Part shown: piece after piece, positions 63,531-64,000 of the stretch
How positions within the stretch are numbered: the stretch's first letter is position 1
Layout: every line of letters begins with the position of its first letter
Source of the DNA: Mycolicibacterium mengxianglii
Lineage (GTDB): Bacteria > Actinomycetota > Actinomycetes > Mycobacteriales > Mycobacteriaceae
Length of the DNA: 64,000 bases
Reading direction: 5' to 3'
Assembly: GCF_015710575.1 (NCBI RefSeq)
Contig: NZ_CP065373.1
Coordinates: forward strand, 5,456,001-5,520,000
Translations under genes and position numbers: made by a program
The notes under the pieces: generated by a model
Database searches by the model: none
The model's input: the letters and a program-made list of their open reading frames with translations, nothing else
What the model was told of the DNA's origin: nothing

Positions 63531-64000
63531 GCGTCCCTAGCCGCGGTGGAGCGGCGCGGGGCTGCAACAGTGCGGGAACCTCGGCGCCCAGTAATGCGAG
63601 GAGGCGGGCCAGCAGCTCGTCGAGGTACTGGCCGACGACGGTGATGGCGTCGATTCCGTAACTGGCGAACAGCGTGCTCGGCTGGTCCACCGCAAACCGG
63701 GTGTCGCCCTCGGAGTCGGTGTAGATCAGGGTCCGCAACGGCGCATGCAGCATCACCGCCGGGTCGTGGCGGAACATCCGCTCGGCGATGACGTGGTTTC
63801 CCATCAGATATTGGGTGGCGTTCCACGGTGCGGACGAGCCACGCATCACCGCGCTGACATCTCCGCGGTAGTAGCGCATGAACCCGTACGGTGCACTGTC
63901 CTCGGCGGCCATCAGCGCTTCGTCCCAGGAGTGCGCCGCGGCGAAGGCGACGTAATCCACGACCGGCACCAACAGCTCATACCGGGTCCGCACGTCGTCA
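63484..64000 (-). CDS. DUF302 family protein (cut by window edge)
   Basis: The visible 170 or so residues contain HVIAERMFRHDPAVMLHAPLRTLIY, DSEGDTRFAVDQPSTLFASYG and VGQYLDELLARLLALLG, the DUF302 block. A GTG at 63993 is a possible start (VRTRYELLVPV), but the frame is open to the last base, so the gene may begin beyond the window. Its 3' end overlaps the MenC-like gene by 47 bases on the opposite strand. Function is unknown. Confidence 0.7.
   Translation of the reverse strand, partial: DDVRTRYELLVPVVDYVAFAAAHSWDEALMAAEDSAPYGFMRYYRGDVSAVMRGSSAPWNATQYLMGNHVIAERMFRHDPAVMLHAPLRTLIYTDSEGDTRFAVDQPSTLFASYGIDAITVVGQYLDELLARLLALLGAEVPALLQPRAAPPRLGTLTARRAPAQAVRATM

Noticed and set aside
1..64000. 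tRNA, rRNA, CRISPR array or insertion sequence
   Set aside because: Gaps between genes were read and no cloverleaf, rRNA-like sequence, regularly spaced repeats or transposase motif was seen. The only long gene-free stretch is 13173-13997.

Overview
The window is GC-rich, tightly packed chromosomal DNA from a mycobacterium. Evidence is a complete type VII secretion locus with PE, PPE and Esx proteins, an ethA/ethR pair, an Rv3852-type H-NS-like protein, an F420-type oxidoreductase, and many 1-4 bp stop/start overlaps. The left end follows the M. tuberculosis Rv3851-Rv3860 order (CopD-like protein, hns, rraA, ethA, ethR, PHP protein, gltD, gltB, Rv3860-like ATPase). A dinB gene inserted after ethR suggests a rapid-growing environmental species (Mycolicibacterium type) rather than the tuberculosis complex. 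The species call is inference. No rRNA, tRNA, CRISPR array or insertion sequence was recognised.

Region by region: (1) 1-8.6 kb holds rraA, the ethA/ethR divergon, a SOS-box-associated dinB, a HhH+PHP protein, an LLM oxidoreductase and a small ORF. (2) 7.1-13.2 kb is the gltBD glutamate synthase operon. (3) 13.2-14.0 kb is the only long gene-free stretch. (4) 14.0-33.3 kb is an ESX-2-type secretion locus in the order of Rv3884c-Rv3895c (read on the minus strand: eccB, eccC, PE, PPE, esxD, esxC, espG, MinD-like ATPase, eccD, mycP, eccE, eccA), preceded by a YbaB-like and an Rv3899c-like gene. An Rv3860-like ATPase faces it. The ESX-1 genes that separate these two blocks in M. tuberculosis are absent here. 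(5) 33.4-46.9 kb is mixed: a frameshifted MFS transporter, a DUF2237 protein, a Ser/Thr kinase, a MarR/drug-efflux divergon, a GH13 enzyme with SelO, a K+/H+ antiporter opposite a TrkA protein, and prfC behind a tandem-repeat leader. (6) 46.9-51.7 kb is a four-gene unit: a bicupin plus a three-subunit PaoABC-like molybdenum hydroxylase. (7) 51.8-54.8 kb holds a LuxR-type response regulator, a lone receiver and a histidine kinase. (8) 54.8-64.0 kb is metabolic and cell-envelope: an OpuAC-like protein, a nuclease/phosphatase, a tocopherol-cyclase-like protein, an alcohol dehydrogenase, a thioesterase, a VanY-like peptidase, a metallophosphoesterase, a second PHP enzyme, a MenC-like protein lacking its catalytic residues, and a DUF302 protein.

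The ESX-2 genes should build one machine: EccB/C/D/E form the membrane channel, EccA and EspG are cytosolic chaperones, MycP is the protease, and Esx/PE/PPE are substrates. As written, mycP carries two single-base frameshifts and the MFS gene carries one. All three look like one lost G/C next to or within a short G/C run, so sequencing error must be excluded before calling true gene loss. The strongest leads for new biology are the ESX-2 locus without adjacent ESX-1, the MenC-like pseudoenzyme, the bicupin-molybdenum hydroxylase unit, and the prfC leader repeat.
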